Counted from the stretch's first letter, positions 36,899-50,448 are shown. The stretch is DNA of 64,000 nucleotides from Xylaria sp. FL1777 (GCA_022578965.1 MU400520.1:62001-126000); one strand, 5' to 3'. The notes: a model not told the origin generated them from the sequence alone. A program made the numbers and translations.

Positions 36899-38845
36899 AT
36901 GTCTGAACAAGTTACTAACCAGACCAAAACGAATAGAGACCTTACTCTACCCAACGAGCCGCCCTCTGATGACATCAAGAATCAGGATGCCGTCCTACAC
37001 GTTGAGAACGCTGAGGATTGCGTCAAGGCAAAAACATTTGACAACTCCATAGACGACACCAAGCCGTCAAGAAAAGTGTGGACTATCATCCTAACCGTAG
37101 CAATGGGTGGATTTCTTTTTGGTAATAGGAACCGAGCTTACCATCTATTACTTGGCTAGCTAAGCCAATTATCAACTCTTAACTGACTACGAACCAGGCT
37201 ATGATACTGGATATATCTCCTCAGTCCTTGTTAGTCTCGGCGACGACCTGGGCCACACATTGAGCTCCCAAGAGCAAGAACTCATTACATCAATTACCTC
37301 CGGTGGTGCCCTCGTTGGCGCTCTGATCGCTGGGCTCCCAGCTGATAAATTTGGACGAAAGTTCGGCATATATGTTGGATGCGCTCTATTCCTAGCCGGA
37401 TCAATCATACAAGCCGCCGCATTCTCCGTTCCACAGATGACAGTCGGCCGGTTTGTCGTTGGGTTGGGTGTCGGGTCTGCCTCGATGATTGTGGTATGTG
37501 AATCTTTAGTCTTCCTAGTACCACGTGTCGCGTTGCCGAAGTTCTAATTGTGCCCATACATAGCCTCTGTATATCGGAGAGATATCAGTAGCGAAATATC
37601 GTGGCCGCATGGTCGCCTTAAATAACGTCAGTGTCACCTTTGGTCAACTGATTGCTTACTCTCTTGGTGCCGGATTTATCCACGTCTCCCACGGTTGGCG
37701 ATATATAGTAGCGATTGGTGGCGTGCCTCCGATATTGCTGACCATATTACTCGCCGGGTGCCCGGAGAGCCCCCGATTATTGCTGATGCACAAAAAACTC
37801 GAACAAGCAAAGTCGGCCCTTACTAGCTTATACCCCTATGCTACTGAGGCCCAGGTTCGGTCCAAGATTGACCTCCTCGTTTATGCGATAGAGGAAGAGG
37901 CCAATCTCGTAGGCTCCCGATCGCTTTGGAGCCAATTTAAGGAACTTCATTGTATCCCGGCAAACCTTCGAGCACTCGTTACGGCGTGTGGTATTATGGC
38001 TAGTAAGGACTTTCCTCTGGTTTTTCTCTAATTCCGACTATTGCAACTTTTCTCTATTGCGGAATTTTCCAATTTCGCAAAGCGCTAATGGAATGAACCC
38101 GGAAATATAGTTTCGCAACTCTGCGGCTTCAATACTTTGCTCTACTACAGCGCCACCCTCTTTGGCTTGGTTGGGTTCTCAAATCCCACAGCCGTCTCGA
38201 TAACGATAGGGGCTGCAAACTTCTTGTTCAATATTGTCAATCTTTCTCTCATCGACAAAGCTGGAAGGCGCGTAGTTCTGCTGATAATGGTTTTGATAAT
38301 GGTAAGTTGCTCTGTCACATTTTTTCCTTAAGTGGATTATCAAGTCCAGCTAAGTTCCCAATGTCTAGGCTATAAGTATGACTGTGATTGCCATTGCATT
38401 CCACTGGATCCCTGTCAGCAAGGATCTTGTCCTTTTGACGACGTCGACAAATTGGGCCAGCATAGTGGTTCTAGTAGCTATTATTATCTACGTTGCTGCG
38501 TTCTCTTCCGGTGTAGCCACCATTGCCTGGGTTGGGACAGAGCTTCTTCCTATTGAAGTTCGTGCCCTTGGCACAATGATGAACACTATAACCTGCTGGG
38601 GGACCAATATCATCATCTCATCAACATTCCTGTCAATGCTCAAAGGTCTGACACCGAGCGGTACATTTGGCTTTTATGCAGGCATCTGCTTTTTCGGCTG
38701 GATCTTCGTCATATTCTGCTTCCCAGAAGTCAAAGGAATTCCCCTTGAAGACGTCAGGCAGATTTTCGTACACGGTTTTGGTGTGCAAGAGGCGAAGAAG
38801 CTTCAGAAAATGGCTGCATCCAGGAAGAGAGGTGAAGTGGTCTAA
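36899..38845 (+). CDS. MFS sugar transporter, myo-inositol type (5 exons)
   Basis: Predicted 541-aa, 12-helix plasma-membrane proton symporter. Exons: 36899-37121, 37198-37493, 37564-38002, 38111-38301, 38369-38845; 1626 bp. Marks of the sugar-porter family: GYDTGYISS in helix 1, ADKFGRKFG in loop 2-3, PLYIGEIS, PESPR (240-244), the SQLCGFNTLLYYS helix 7 and the LPIEVRALG loop. The combination SSQEQELITSITSGGALVGA and GYDTGYISSVLV is closest to fungal myo-inositol (ITR) transporters; other polyols or hexoses remain possible. It has a long polar N-terminus of about 60 residues. The third intron (108 bp) is the longest, and its junction (GIMA-I-SQLCG) is the least certain. Confidence 0.92.
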
Positions 38846-41715
38846 ATCGTCAATTAGAACTAAGGGGACGACCAATTTAACCAATCATGCATGGCTTATA
38901 TTGAGTAGAATATAGCATAGTCATAGACGAGACAACTTGTATATTGACAAGATTACACTAATGAGTATAAGTCTCATACCGCATTTTATTATTTCAGATA
39001 TATTTCCCAAGTAGTGTAAATAAGGAAGATTAGTATCGTCAAAAGTAGGGCGTAGCATATGTTGCTCGACGCTTTAAATTGTCCTGTGATAGGTAGACGA
39101 ACTAATTACTGCAAGTCTTCACTAATCCACGCAGCTTAAGTAGCAATTAATATTGTTAGGCCCCAAACGTTATAAATTATATCAAGTCTCTAGAGAGATA
39201 GGCGGAGTAGGTTGCTTCCTACATCATTATCCGAAAGGCAACAAAAACAATAATTACAGCTTTACTAATACTTTCAGTAAGGCATTATTTCGATGAACGG
39301 TAGCTTCGGATCTTAACTGCTAAATTGAAGAAAGAGATCACCCTAGGCTTCCAGAATTGAGCATTTATCCTCAGCGAAGCCATCATTGATAGTATGAGGC
39401 GCGGCTACTTTGATATAGATTTCATTGAACTGGACTTAATATAGGGAGCATTTGTCCATCAACATCTTACTCTGCTTACAACCCATGCCGTGTACTTCAG
39501 GTGCAACATCCCTACCTCTTCACAGGTTTCCCTATCGGCTAAGAAGCGAATATAGCATTCATGTAAATATGAGATAGCATACTCTATCGGTCTGAGTATA
39601 AGTATTATCATCACCTAACAGGTCTTAACAGCATCCAATACGAACCTGGCCTTGATTAACGAACCATCGTTCCGCAAAGACGGCAAGCCAGATAAGTCCA
39701 AGAGAAGGAGCTGCACCCCCTGGTATACCGGTAATGCAAGTGATGTGTGACTGCAAAGAAGACTCCACGAAGTCAGGAGGCTATAACTTACAAATAAATA
39801 GGAGAAGGGTGTAAAAGGATTATCTTAGCTGCTTATATTACAGGCAAGGATATGATATTACCGCTCAGGGGTGGCGATATCGGACATGTTTCACGTCTTT
39901 CAAGTTTGACCTAGCAGGCCCCTCGACATTCAGTTTATCTCATGGTAAAGGCTTCGAAGCCTAGTTCCTCACTGTGATCCGTATTAGCGAGGATGGAACT
40001 GCAGTTAGATTGCTACTATGCTGATATTATAGGCCGGTTAGGTGTCGTTGGTCAAAAGATGTACTCTACCTTCAGCTAGCACTTACCAGGCAGAAGTTAA
40101 TAGCTAGGTTCGGAGCCTGTCATAGAGCATGCTAGATATTTCCAGGAGGAACGAGTTAAGGTAAACTCCGCATAACGGGTATCGCCATCAATACGGGCTC
40201 TCACCAGCAGCAATGCTTAGAGCAGTGACCTAGTTGTTGAAGCATAATTAGATAAGGTTTCAACGAATGAATTATATTACACCCTTAATATTAAAACGTA
40301 AGGGTTTGCTTTAGTAGAAGAGTAAGTTGATTTTCTACGTTGGAAAAACTGACAGCAACGTAGCACAAACAACTAATTAGCTCTAAGTCTCAACCATTAA
40401 TGAACTAATACCAGCAAGCTCAACCATCCTGAGTCATATAGGAGAAGCAAGGCGTGTTGCAGAAGTAGAGAACACCAATACAGACAGTCTAGACATTTGC
40501 GCAACAAGCATCCATTAGACGTCTAGAATAAGGATATTGACATCCATGGATTCTGACTCTTTTCGCAATGCGTGCGACTTTAGCTTCAAATATTAACTAC
40601 AAACACAATCAAAAACTAGAAGCTTCTAATGCGTCACTGTGCATCTAGTTTCCCTAAAGCGGACTCGTCAATGCAGTGCCCAAGGCACTGCGGGGAGCAC
40701 AAGTTCAGTTTTGGTTGGATAGGGGCAGACTGTATGAGTTTGCCTCATTTAGTTGGAGAATCCTCAATTAGTACACTGTCTTAGATCTAAAGACAGTCTT
40801 ATTCGTTAGTCTTACCGCTAGGTTAGCAGAACGAACAATGTCCCTAGCCTTCGCGAAATAACTTCGTGCTGTTTAGCCTCGCATTCAATGAACCGTTGCT
40901 GCTTACACTTTGGAGATGGCATTTATGGCGATGAAATATTTTGTCGAGCAGTGAAGATATTCCGTGGTTTCAAGCTCACTATCTATAGTTCCGAGTTGGA
41001 ATTAGTTATCCCCATGAATTGGTGTTGGAAATTCATGTGATGTGATTATGAGTTGCTCCAGCTAGTATCATGCTCAAAGGTTCGTTCGGATTGTAGATAT
41101 TTAAGCAAGGTAATTTAAAAGCTCATACGAGTTCGAGGCAAGGGTACGCCTCGATTCTATCTCTAAAAAAGCATGCGAAAGAGGGTATCTAGAACGAGTC
41201 AGTTCATCATCATGATCCAGCCCTTCTATCAGACGCCGGTTTACCCTGTACTCCCGCTCAGTCATGGTAATACAAAGAATGCTCATTCCTGTCCGTTTCA
41301 TTATCAAACAATCGCCAAAAACTTTTCCTAATCGCCAATGCAATGCAAGCTTTTGTCATGTGATGCCAAACCATGCTGTCTGTACAGGTGTCGTAGGACA
41401 CATAAATGGATATGACCACTCATGAGCTTACTGCTATGCGTTGGTTCGTTAATCTCGAGCCCATACTAGTCTATATGAAAGTTCATCCCGTATATAAGTA
41501 TGCTGAAAGTTTGGGAGGGGAAATACGTTGTCGTGTTTGTTTCTGCTTATGCATGGACTTAGTTTTCCATGTCGCGTAAGGACACACCGCCAGGTGTCGA
41601 ATCATCACTACTGTCGTTGTCGATAGGCAGAGGGCGTGGTCGCGCACGGCGCGACCTACGTGCCTGTCCATACGTAGTTCTACCCAGCGGTGCAGTGTGA
41701 TTTCTTGAAACACGG
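38846..41715. other. Gene-free AT-rich block, possible decayed repeat
   Basis: 2.9 kb with stops in all frames and no protein motif. It is rich in TA dinucleotides and short broken frames, as seen in repeat-induced point-mutated elements. I could not identify terminal repeats or a parent element, so this remains a suspicion. One TACCGGTA occurs at 39726. Confidence 0.45.
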
Positions 41716-43219
41716 TTAACCGTTGTGCTCGACAAAGGGATCATCATAAACCTCTAACCTCTTGGGTGCACGCTCATTATCCGTGGCATCATCGAGAAGG
41801 CCATGCCTCTCGAGCCACTGCCGACGCAGCACCTTGTAGATCAAAGCATACTGGCTGTCGGCTTGTACCATCGTACGCCGCTGCTCACGCAGATGGTTGA
41901 CAGTTCTGAAGACGGGATCGTTAACGTCGTCATTTAAATACGGGTCCAAATCGTCCATAGCTCCTTCATTTACCTCACGCATCAGGGTCTCCAGGGCAAT
42001 GAATGTGCCAGTTCGGCCGACTCCAGCGGAACAGTGGATGATGCGGGGATTGCTGGTACTAGAATTCAAGTCTCGAGAGAGCTTCATGAGTTCAAAGAAG
42101 CTGTCGTAGTCCTCCACCCTAGGTACCCCATAGTCGGGCCATCTCCGGTACAGAAGATGCCAGACGGTAATGTCCCCACGACCGTCCACGTGGAGATTTA
42201 ATCTGCGCATCTGGATAGCACCACCTTGTCTCTCTTCTAGGCTGACGCATTCGACATGAGCACGGAACCCATCCCCAAACTCATCCGTCTGGCCAACCTC
42301 GATGCTTTCGGTGTGCAAGCCACGCGGGAAATAGGGGTAGCACTTCTCCATATAATTCTCGTGCGTATCGGTGAGCATGACGATGACGATTGGGCTCTTC
42401 AGCTGAGCAACCATGCGCCAGGTATGTTCGACCGTGTTGGCCTTGGGCCCCTGCATGGCGATATAGTTGAAAGACGGTAGGGTATCCGGGCGGAACGGCG
42501 ACGGGGAGGCAATCGGGGAGGCGTTGATGTAGTCGAGCTTGCCCTCGGGGACGGGGAGACGGACACGGTTGTTCGCCCAGGGCTGGATGTCTTTGTAGCG
42601 GTCGAGGATCTTAGTCTCGGGAGACAGGAGGCGGGAGAACTGGAAGTTGGGTGAGGGATTCTGGAAGGCCTGCTGGTTTCGCAAGCGCTCACGCCAAATA
42701 AGCTCTTGGAACCTGGCCTCGACAGCTGCAAGTGAGCGTGCCGTGTCAGCTTGGTGTAGATGGAATAAAGCCTGCCCCAGTCAGATTCGGCTCTTAGAAG
42801 TACGTACTGGCTTCCGACAGCTTCAAAAAGGGCGGTATCTGCGGCTTCCTGACCCTCTCGGGCGGAGTCACAGGCTCGTCGGCGGGAGCATCAACGGGCG
42901 AGAGGCTCGACATGATGCTGGGGATGTCGATGGTGGCCTGGGGTGATACTGGTGAGCGCGCTCTCTTGCGGGCGGTGCGGAAATGGCCGAAGCTGCGGAG
43001 AGGAGACTTTTGCAGCAGGCTGTGGGAGCCATTGCTGGAGGCGGGCGGCGTGGTCAGGGGGGTGGTGGTGATGGAGAGGGAAGGGGGCGCGGGTTTGGCG
43101 TCAGCAGCAAGCCCAGGGAGACTGGCAGTGGCTGGGGAGGGCGGAGAAGGATCTTGGGCTGACGGCGTCGTGGGCGACTCCCTCCTGGTGCGCCGGAAGC
43201 GCGATGTGAGATGGTCCAT
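41716..43219 (-). CDS. Protein tyrosine phosphatase (2 exons)
   Basis: Predicted 473-aa cytosolic classical PTP. Exons (minus): 43219-42808 and 42725-41716; the 82-bp intron has a GTACGT donor and TTGCAG acceptor. The first about 125 residues are Ser/Pro-rich and probably disordered. The catalytic domain runs from about residue 140 to 455, with KNRYxxxxPW replaced by ILDRYKDIQPW, DYINAS, the WPD loop (333-335, WPDYGVP) and the signature HCSAGVGRTG with nucleophile Cys369 and Arg375. All catalytic residues are present. It is of the Pyp/Ptp1-like fungal class that dephosphorylates MAP kinases, though its target cannot be read from sequence. It is divergent to the DUF427 gene. Confidence 0.95.
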
Positions 43220-44009
43220 GGCTGAGGGAAGGGAGGGCGGCTGGGACGCTGGCGGATGGGCTCGAGATCGGTGGACAAAAGGTCGGCGGCACTAAACACC
43301 ACTATAAGGTTACCTAAGACACGTTATGTACCGGTATGCCATTGTGAATTATCGAGAGGGAGGCGGAAGGGGGGGTGGAGAACCTGTGGGGTAGGTCCCG
43401 TCAAATCAATCAAGCTGCAAGGTAAGTAAGTACCTAGGTATAGGGCACGGCAGGCTTACATATGTGTAGGTAGGTAGGTAGATATGTACCTAGTCTAGAC
43501 TTAGACCTGTCTCATACTTGTTCAGTGCCCATCCCTTGAAAGGTCAGAATCCCCACACCGCACACATACGCAGTACTTACTTCACAACAGGGGTTATAGC
43601 ACCTCACAGTACCGTATTGACAGAAGGGAAATGCCTATATATCAAACTCACATAGAGAGCGGAATAACCCCTAACAGACCCTAACATGTCCGGCTCTTCC
43701 GGAGCTACCTAGTCTAGCCTGATTACCTACCTAAGGTTAACTGCCTAGGTAAGTAACTAGCTATTCAAGCACTCTTTGAGGGGACCGGGATGCATCTACT
43801 TGAGATGCGGGGTATGAAATAATGACGAATTCAGATAAATACCGGTAGATGGACGGCCAGAAATACAGTCTGTCAGTCAGTACCTTGACTTAACAAAAAC
43901 AAGAAAACAGACAAGAAAAGCAAAACAAGCGAGGTGAGAAAAATAAAGACAAAGATAAAGATAAAGATAAAGATAAAAGGAAAGGGAGAGAAAAAAGAAA
44001 AAAAGGAAT
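43220..44009. promoter_or_regulatory. Divergent promoter region, PTP / DUF427
   Basis: 790 bp between two start codons, dense in the recurring intergenic words: TACCGGTA at 43329 and 43840, TACGCAGTA at 43567, TACCTAGGTA at 43431 and a GTAGGTAGGTAGG run near 43467. The right end is a purine-rich AAAGAT tandem. Confidence 0.5.
43951..43977 (+). repeat. AAAGAT microsatellite in the DUF427 leader
   Basis: About four and a half copies of AAAGAT on the sense strand, ending about 30 bp before ATG 44010 and followed by a poly-purine run. It probably lies in the 5' leader. Confidence 0.7.
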
Positions 44010-44798
44010 ATGCCGCCCCCACCCAAGAACCTAGACGAGCTCGCGCGCTCATTGCTCACAAAGGGACCCGTCAAGACGCTCCCCGCGGCGCCGAAGCGCG
44101 TCCGCGTCCGCCTTGGCGGCAGCTACGTGGCCGACACGACGCGCGCCGTGTACGTGTGGGAGCACGCGTACTACCCGACGTACTACGTGCCGCGGGAGTC
44201 GATCGCGGCGGGCGCGCTGACCTATCCTCCCCGCTCCACCGAAGACGGCACATACGCCCTCGCCGTGCTGAGCGCCGGCGCGGCGTCTACGGATCGTGTG
44301 ATTGTGTTCCGGACGGGCGTGCTGGCGGGGCTGGTGCGCGTCGAGTTCGGCGCCGTGGACGCCTGGTTCGAGGAGGACGTGCGCGTCGACGTGCATCCCA
44401 AGGACCCCTTCAAGCGCGTCGACGTGGTGTTTTCGTCGCGGCCTGTCCGCGTCTTGGTCGCTGGGACCGAGGTCGCGCGCGCCGAGTCCTGCTTTCATCT
44501 CTATGAGACCGGGCTCCCGGTTCGCCTCTACCTCCCTGCTACGGCTGTGCGGGCTGAGCTGCTGCGTGAGAGCGAGACTGTCACGGCTTGTCCTTATAAG
44601 GGCGAGGCGAATTATTATGATGTTGTGGTTAACGAGGGAGGTGATGGGGAGCAGAGGTTCAAGGATGTCATTTGGTATTATAAGAACCCGAAGATGGAGT
44701 GTGCGGGCATTGCGGGCTGCTTGTGCTTTTATAATGAGAAGGTCGATATTGAACTTGATGGGAAGTTGTTAGAGCGGCCGAAAACACCGTTTTCGTGA
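44010..44798 (+). CDS. Double DUF427 protein
   Basis: Intronless, 262 aa. Two tandem copies of the DUF427 beta-fold: copy 1 at about residues 28-120 (RVRVRLGGSYVADTTRAVYV, then YYPTYYVPRESI) and copy 2 at about 145-255 (RPVRVLVAGTEVARAESCF, then LPVRLYLPATAV and TACPYKGEANYYDV). The CPYKGEA and AWYY-like segment (VIWYYKNP) are the best-conserved parts of the family. The biochemical role of DUF427 is not established. The first two thirds of the gene is markedly GC-rich compared with the last third (from about 44600), where codon use shifts to AT-ending codons. It is divergent to the PTP gene. Confidence 0.88.
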   Translation: MPPPPKNLDELARSLLTKGPVKTLPAAPKRVRVRLGGSYVADTTRAVYVWEHAYYPTYYVPRESIAAGALTYPPRSTEDGTYALAVLSAGAASTDRVIVFRTGVLAGLVRVEFGAVDAWFEEDVRVDVHPKDPFKRVDVVFSSRPVRVLVAGTEVARAESCFHLYETGLPVRLYLPATAVRAELLRESETVTACPYKGEANYYDVVVNEGGDGEQRFKDVIWYYKNPKMECAGIAGCLCFYNEKVDIELDGKLLERPKTPFS

Positions 44799-47700
44799 GT
44801 TTGTGAGATATCGCAATTCAGGACTCTGTATATGACATAGTTGGGTGTAAGGTATTATCAGATTGAATGGAAAGAATCGTCCATGAATATAACACTGAGA
44901 GTAGCCTGGCCTAGTGTTGTTTGTCTTTTCTGTAAATCACTCAAGCAAACATCACTAGGGTCATTCTCGAGCCAATTATTCACTCTCACCTTCTTGAAGG
45001 TTCGTTTATTATAGTATACTATCGAGTTGCCAGATAGCGCTACATGGACCGGACCCTACATATGCTTCAATCTCTCTAGCAAAATTTTGGCCAAGTCATT
45101 TTCAGAAATGACCTGTACTCAATCCTCATCCCACATACTCTAGTCTAGTATCCCTCATAGTACATATATCAAGCTCTTATCCGTCGGATATGAAAACATG
45201 ATGCCAAAGCTCCCGTGCTATAATAATTCGATTCGTATACGTGCCATTGTCTTTGTCCTTTCAACGCATGAGGTAGAATGAAACGCGTGTCAAACGATCA
45301 ATCATCTTGTAGTCAAGAATCGATAGACGCGGTATATATCCAGACCCATTGACCCTTGAAATCTCTCTCGTACGGCGTAAGTAGGTCATCAAGTTGAGCA
45401 GCTGCTGATTGTCCCCCGTGCACCGAACCATGTGGTCCGTTATTCCAATATGAATTCGACATTCCTCACACCACAATAGTGAGATGTTACACCTCTGCGA
45501 AAAGCGCACGGGTGCAAACGGACGACATGCGGAGAAGGAAACAATATCGCCACACTGCCCCCAGGGTAAGACTTGCGTGTTCGGAGTCGGAGTCGAAAAT
45601 GTAAACGTGACTGGACTAGTGTTTCATCCCTTTGGCATCGCCACCGCCAATATTCGGTAGCGACGACATACAAGCGGTCGTCGTCAGAGGAGGGCAAAGC
45701 AGACCTACTCCGCGGTCTTAGGTTTCGGTTGCTATAGGATGTGGTTGTGGGCAAGTTTCAGCACATTACTTAGTCTTGCACGCGGAGTCTCAGATACCGA
45801 GTTGGGCACCATCTAGCGTCCTTCAAGTAAGCAACAATCAAGTAGTGAGGACTAATTAGGTACTCTTCTGTTCTCAGAACAGAATCGAGGCTTTGTCGTA
45901 TTTCCGGATTTGCAATTGCAAAGAGCCAACGCGCAAGTTGGGGGTCATTTGAGCCCCCCCGCTTCCGGTCTGTCCTGTCAGCAATGTTCCCGCTAGGACC
46001 CCGGAGTTCCTGGTCGTTCCATCTGACGTCGACATCGTTCAATGAATGGTTCACGAGGAAGAACGGGTTATAGGCTCAAGTGCGAAAGACAATCATGCAT
46101 GGCGGGATTACAGTTCTTAGATATTCATCCGCCGAGAATGATGTCCGAGCGACGGTTCGTAGCCGTGCAGATGAACCACTAGACCCCAAAAGAGAAATGA
46201 AGATCACGACTGTATTAAGAAACACCTTTTTTGCCCAGACTGGTGCAGTAATCAGCCTCGGGGACATGGATCCCCCACCACAACCGAATTCAGTAGAGTC
46301 TGGTTGCAAAAGAGTCGTGCAGCACACGCTTGTCCATCTTAGTATAGCCTGCGAGCCCGGATGGGCGCCGGATGGGCATACACACCACCACTACTAGTGT
46401 ACGCATGTACATCGCAAGCAAGGTACGGAAGCGGAACACGGAGCATTATGTTTGAGCAGGAAGAATTGATTGATCACAAGGCATGACAGGGCGTAGGAGT
46501 TGGGACGAACGTTCATCCTTCCCGGCCGGCCGGCCATCGCTTCCATCAATGCAAGGCTTCGAACGACGCGACTTTTATCCTTGCACGCAGCACGATCGCG
46601 GCTGGGTTGGGGAATAAAGCACCGCTCGGAGACTTTGTGGTTTTGCCTGCATGAGCGCACGTGTGAAGCCAAGAAGCTCGAGCCGACCCGCGCCTTGGGC
46701 TCTCGGGTCAGTCAGTTGGTCGCGCATTCGCTTATAGTAGATTGTGTAGAGTACTTTCGTCAACGGCTCTGCCTATTTTCAGATCACCTACCTGGTCTGT
46801 TTATCCGTAGGAGCAGATAACGCTATCACGAAAGTTGAAGACAAGAGAACGTTGAACTGCAGCTACCTTACGCTATTCCCAGGCCTAGTAATAGGTACTA
46901 AGGATTTGGTTGGTGACCTTGAGTGTATATATGTATGTATGAAAGAGCTATGAATCGATGGGTACTTCGGATGAATATGCCGAAGCCACGCGGGAAGGTG
47001 AACCATTGATTCTAGCAGAGGCATACTTACGCAGCATGTCGTAGTGTAGGTACACAAGGTAGTGTACCGGTATATATACTGAGTGGTACTGACTGAGGTC
47101 AGGAGAAAGCTCAGTTCTTGGTCAGGACGGGATATGGCGGGGAACCCACGTTTAGGCCTCGTGTACGCATATGATATGAATCTAACACAATGCATTAAGC
47201 CTCCATTATCACACGTGGTTCAGCATTCCCCATATGTTCCGACCGTGCGGTTGCATTCTGAGCCGTGACCTCTTACGATCTTCTTCGGGTACGTGTTTCG
47301 AGTTCGATGCACCCCGGAATCCCGGAGGGTGTTACCAAAACGGGCGGGCACGGAAGACCAAACGCACTCAGTCGAGGAGGTTAGGCCGTAAGAGAGCCCA
47401 AATGATCAGGCAACATACCAGTTTGAGATCTCAGCGGAAACATCCGGCGCGATGTAACCAACTTCCATGTTGAAGGGGGCCCTTAATAAGTGGCAAACTC
47501 GGGCAATGCTGGCCGAGTGCCTCTCTGGACCTTATAATAGTTACATATAAGGGGCCAGTCCACGCGCTCTTGTATGGAAGAGGATGGAGAGGTGGACTAG
47601 GGAAAATGACAGATGCACATCCCTGACACACCACGAGGTTCCAAGGAAGCCAGTGCTTGGTTCCAGTCCAAACAGGCAAGACATTGCTACATTGGAGTCT

Positions 47701-48600
47701 TGGCGCCACGTATAAATTAACCCGGCCGAGCGATGAAGAACGCTTTGATAACACGGATCAGCCTGTGATATATAATTAGTAGTGGGCTTATTTGTACATG
47801 TATACGCAGTATGTATATGTAGTATGTAGGTCGACGGGAGGCCAAAGAGTCCGTAAAAGCCGCGGCCACGATGTAGGTACCATCACACCGTCAATGCACC
47901 CCGCTTAGCGGGATCTTTGTAATGCTCGCTAGATGAAGCAGCTGAAAACGTAGCTGACAGGGGCGCGGCATGTAACGAGAATGGCGTCCATTCCCCGAGT
48001 GTAGACCTACATAATATTAGCTAACTTGGTCACACCACATGTCCGAACTTTCGTGTAGGTATCAGAAGTGCGAGGTGCGAATGTTGGATGAGCTCTTCAG
48101 GCTGTACAGCTGCTACCATGTCCCTCCTTTTCTTGAATCTTCATTTCACAGCTGACTTCCGAGACCCTTTCGGCGCCGGAACGAGCCACTATCGAGTGCC
48201 ATGCTGTGCCGTGCCATGTGAGATGTTGGTGTTCGCATGTTGGCGTTAGCTGCATAGTAGCTTCGTCGCTGACGTAGCTTAGCGTACTACGTAAGAGATC
48301 ACCAAATATTGTATGTTGCGCTAACGGCTACCTAATTTCTCTTAGGTGCGATAGGCGGTTTTGAGGACCATTGGGTTATGTATGCACGATGAAGATGAGG
48401 TATGATCGAGATCAAGATGGGTCGTTTTTCCATCAGAGAGCACTCTCTCTCACTACCAGAGAACGGGTAACAGTGGAACGGGTAGACGAAGAAGAGAGAT
48501 GCATATCATGATAACAGATGGTTCCATACAAGACGATATAAGTAGGTATGTACGCAGTACTCCGTACTTAGTGTAAGTAAGCCTTGCAGCAATACCTACA
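44799..48600. other. Long gene-poor region, left part
   Basis: No supported gene. Frames at 45440-46054 (minus), 46080-46397 (plus) and 46394-46672 (minus) overlap one another and lack motifs. Recurring words: TACCGGTA (47065) and TACGCAGTA (47803, 48551). Includes the 3' UTR of the DUF427 gene. Confidence 0.45.
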
Positions 48601-50448
48601 GTACCTAAATCGGGGCAGTTGAAACTACCGTATCCGTTATCTTAGCTGTACTGTACGTTCTCGAAGCCATACGCAGTACTCGATCAGGGAATATCGCGCG
48701 GCGAGTTGATCTTGGACGCAGATTGTCAATGTCAATCGATGCTCATCCCGTCCAGTTTCCCGGAGATGCGGTTTTTTTGGACCACCTTTGCGGTGGTCTA
48801 TACCCAGGTGGGAGTAGATTAGGCTGATAAAACTGACTGATGCGCGCAAGAAATTAATGCCCAAGGTCGATGCTTGCTTTTTGGTAAGAGTGTGATGACT
48901 TGTTGCTTCAAAACTCCCCGGCAGGACCCTGGGAAAAAGAAAACGGAGACCATCTCTGAAGCCGTTCGAGACGCTCGAGTCAGTCAAATGGGCTAATTTA
49001 TGTACGAAAAGCGAGCTAATTCTGCAGTCGAATGCAGCCCGTTGAACATTGCAGGTTAGATTATACGTGTTGTGCATTACATGCTGCAGGTTAATGGAGG
49101 AGATGCCGTGGGCTCCAATACTATAAGCAGACCCATGCATAGTGCATGTAGGTAAGAGAACACTATCTATACTGCATAGGTAGGTATACAGTGATGATCA
49201 ATTACGTGTAGTATTTAGTATACGCTTGGATTCGAACATGCGGTAACATGTTGTGTAAGCATCGCCGCCGGTACAGCCCCTCGGTTCTTCTTCTTGAACT
49301 TTTGTTCTGCCGTGTTCCTCCCTCGCCTGTCTTGCCTAATGTCTCACAGGCCCCTCACCAGAAATGCGGTGAATCCTTGCTCACCGGTCTCAACCTCTGC
49401 TGAACCGAATCCCCTCCCATCCTCGCCATTTCATACGTGATCTTAGACGAGGAGACCATTCACACGGGTCCCTGTGTCCAGTCCTGTGAAACGGCACAGG
49501 TAATGATATAACGGTAGGCCCACAGGTTGATTGGGAAAGAAAACATTCCCGGGGCAGAGGAATGGATCCACTGGCAGTCCATCATTTATTTAGTATACAA
49601 CCGCACCCAGATCCCCAGGGAATATCTTTGCGAAATCCGTAACTACCGGTATAGTGTAAGTGTGTACTGCCGGGGTAATGTTGCGAGCCAATGAATAATG
49701 TTGTGATTATTAAGTACCTAGGTAGGTTGATTTAGCTCGAATGCTGCAGCTCGAGTCAGCACTTAACGCTGCAAATATAAGAAAGGTCCCTAATCTACCC
49801 GAATGTACGCAGTAAGGCGTACGCATCTTCCGAATTCTGTGCCGAAATAACAAGAAGACCTCATCCCTCGGTACTCTAACACGAAGATCAAGGAGTATTC
49901 CTTAGTGTTGTAAACTTCCATATGCCCTAGTGTATTGTGTTAATGTGAGTCTAACCTTAGGTAGTAAGTAGTTCACTAGTAAGTATAGTACTGAGTAGGT
50001 AGTTCTGTCAGCATGAGGTAAACTTCCTCATGTGGGATTCAAACGGTGTTGATTTATAAACACATGGAATGGTCTAAACTACTCATTCCATTACATGTAC
50101 ATCCACTACCCGGGTTAGTGTTTTGCCTGTCCATCCGATTTGTCGGAAAAGGTATTGTTAACTATAGTTTCTATCTAGTCTACTAGTTTACACACTAGAG
50201 GTAAATACCGGTACACTACTACCTATTAAAAACTGCGTGTAAGTCAGATTGGTGGTTCCCTATTCAGGAAAGCCAGTGGAAGAGATGCGTACGCTAATTT
50301 AATGTGAACAAATTCGGTGTACCTGCGTCACTAGGTATTACTATGACCTCGGCCGAGTCATTTTTCTAGAACTCAATGGAGTATTCCGCAACTTCAACTC
50401 ACTTCAAGTCGATTTGCCTATTTGGGTTGTTTTGTTGCTCAGTCAGTT

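Noticed and set aside
9147..38845. A secondary-metabolite cluster (two P450s, two transporters, Zn2Cys6 factor)
   Set aside because: There is no backbone enzyme in the window, and the intervening genes (GH54, GH30, GFA, 2EXR) do not fit one pathway.
48637..49140. 167-codon minus-strand ORF with an ATG
   Set aside because: No domain, no codon regularity I can recognise, stands alone in motif-rich intergenic DNA; an ORF of this length can arise by chance in 64 kb read in six frames.
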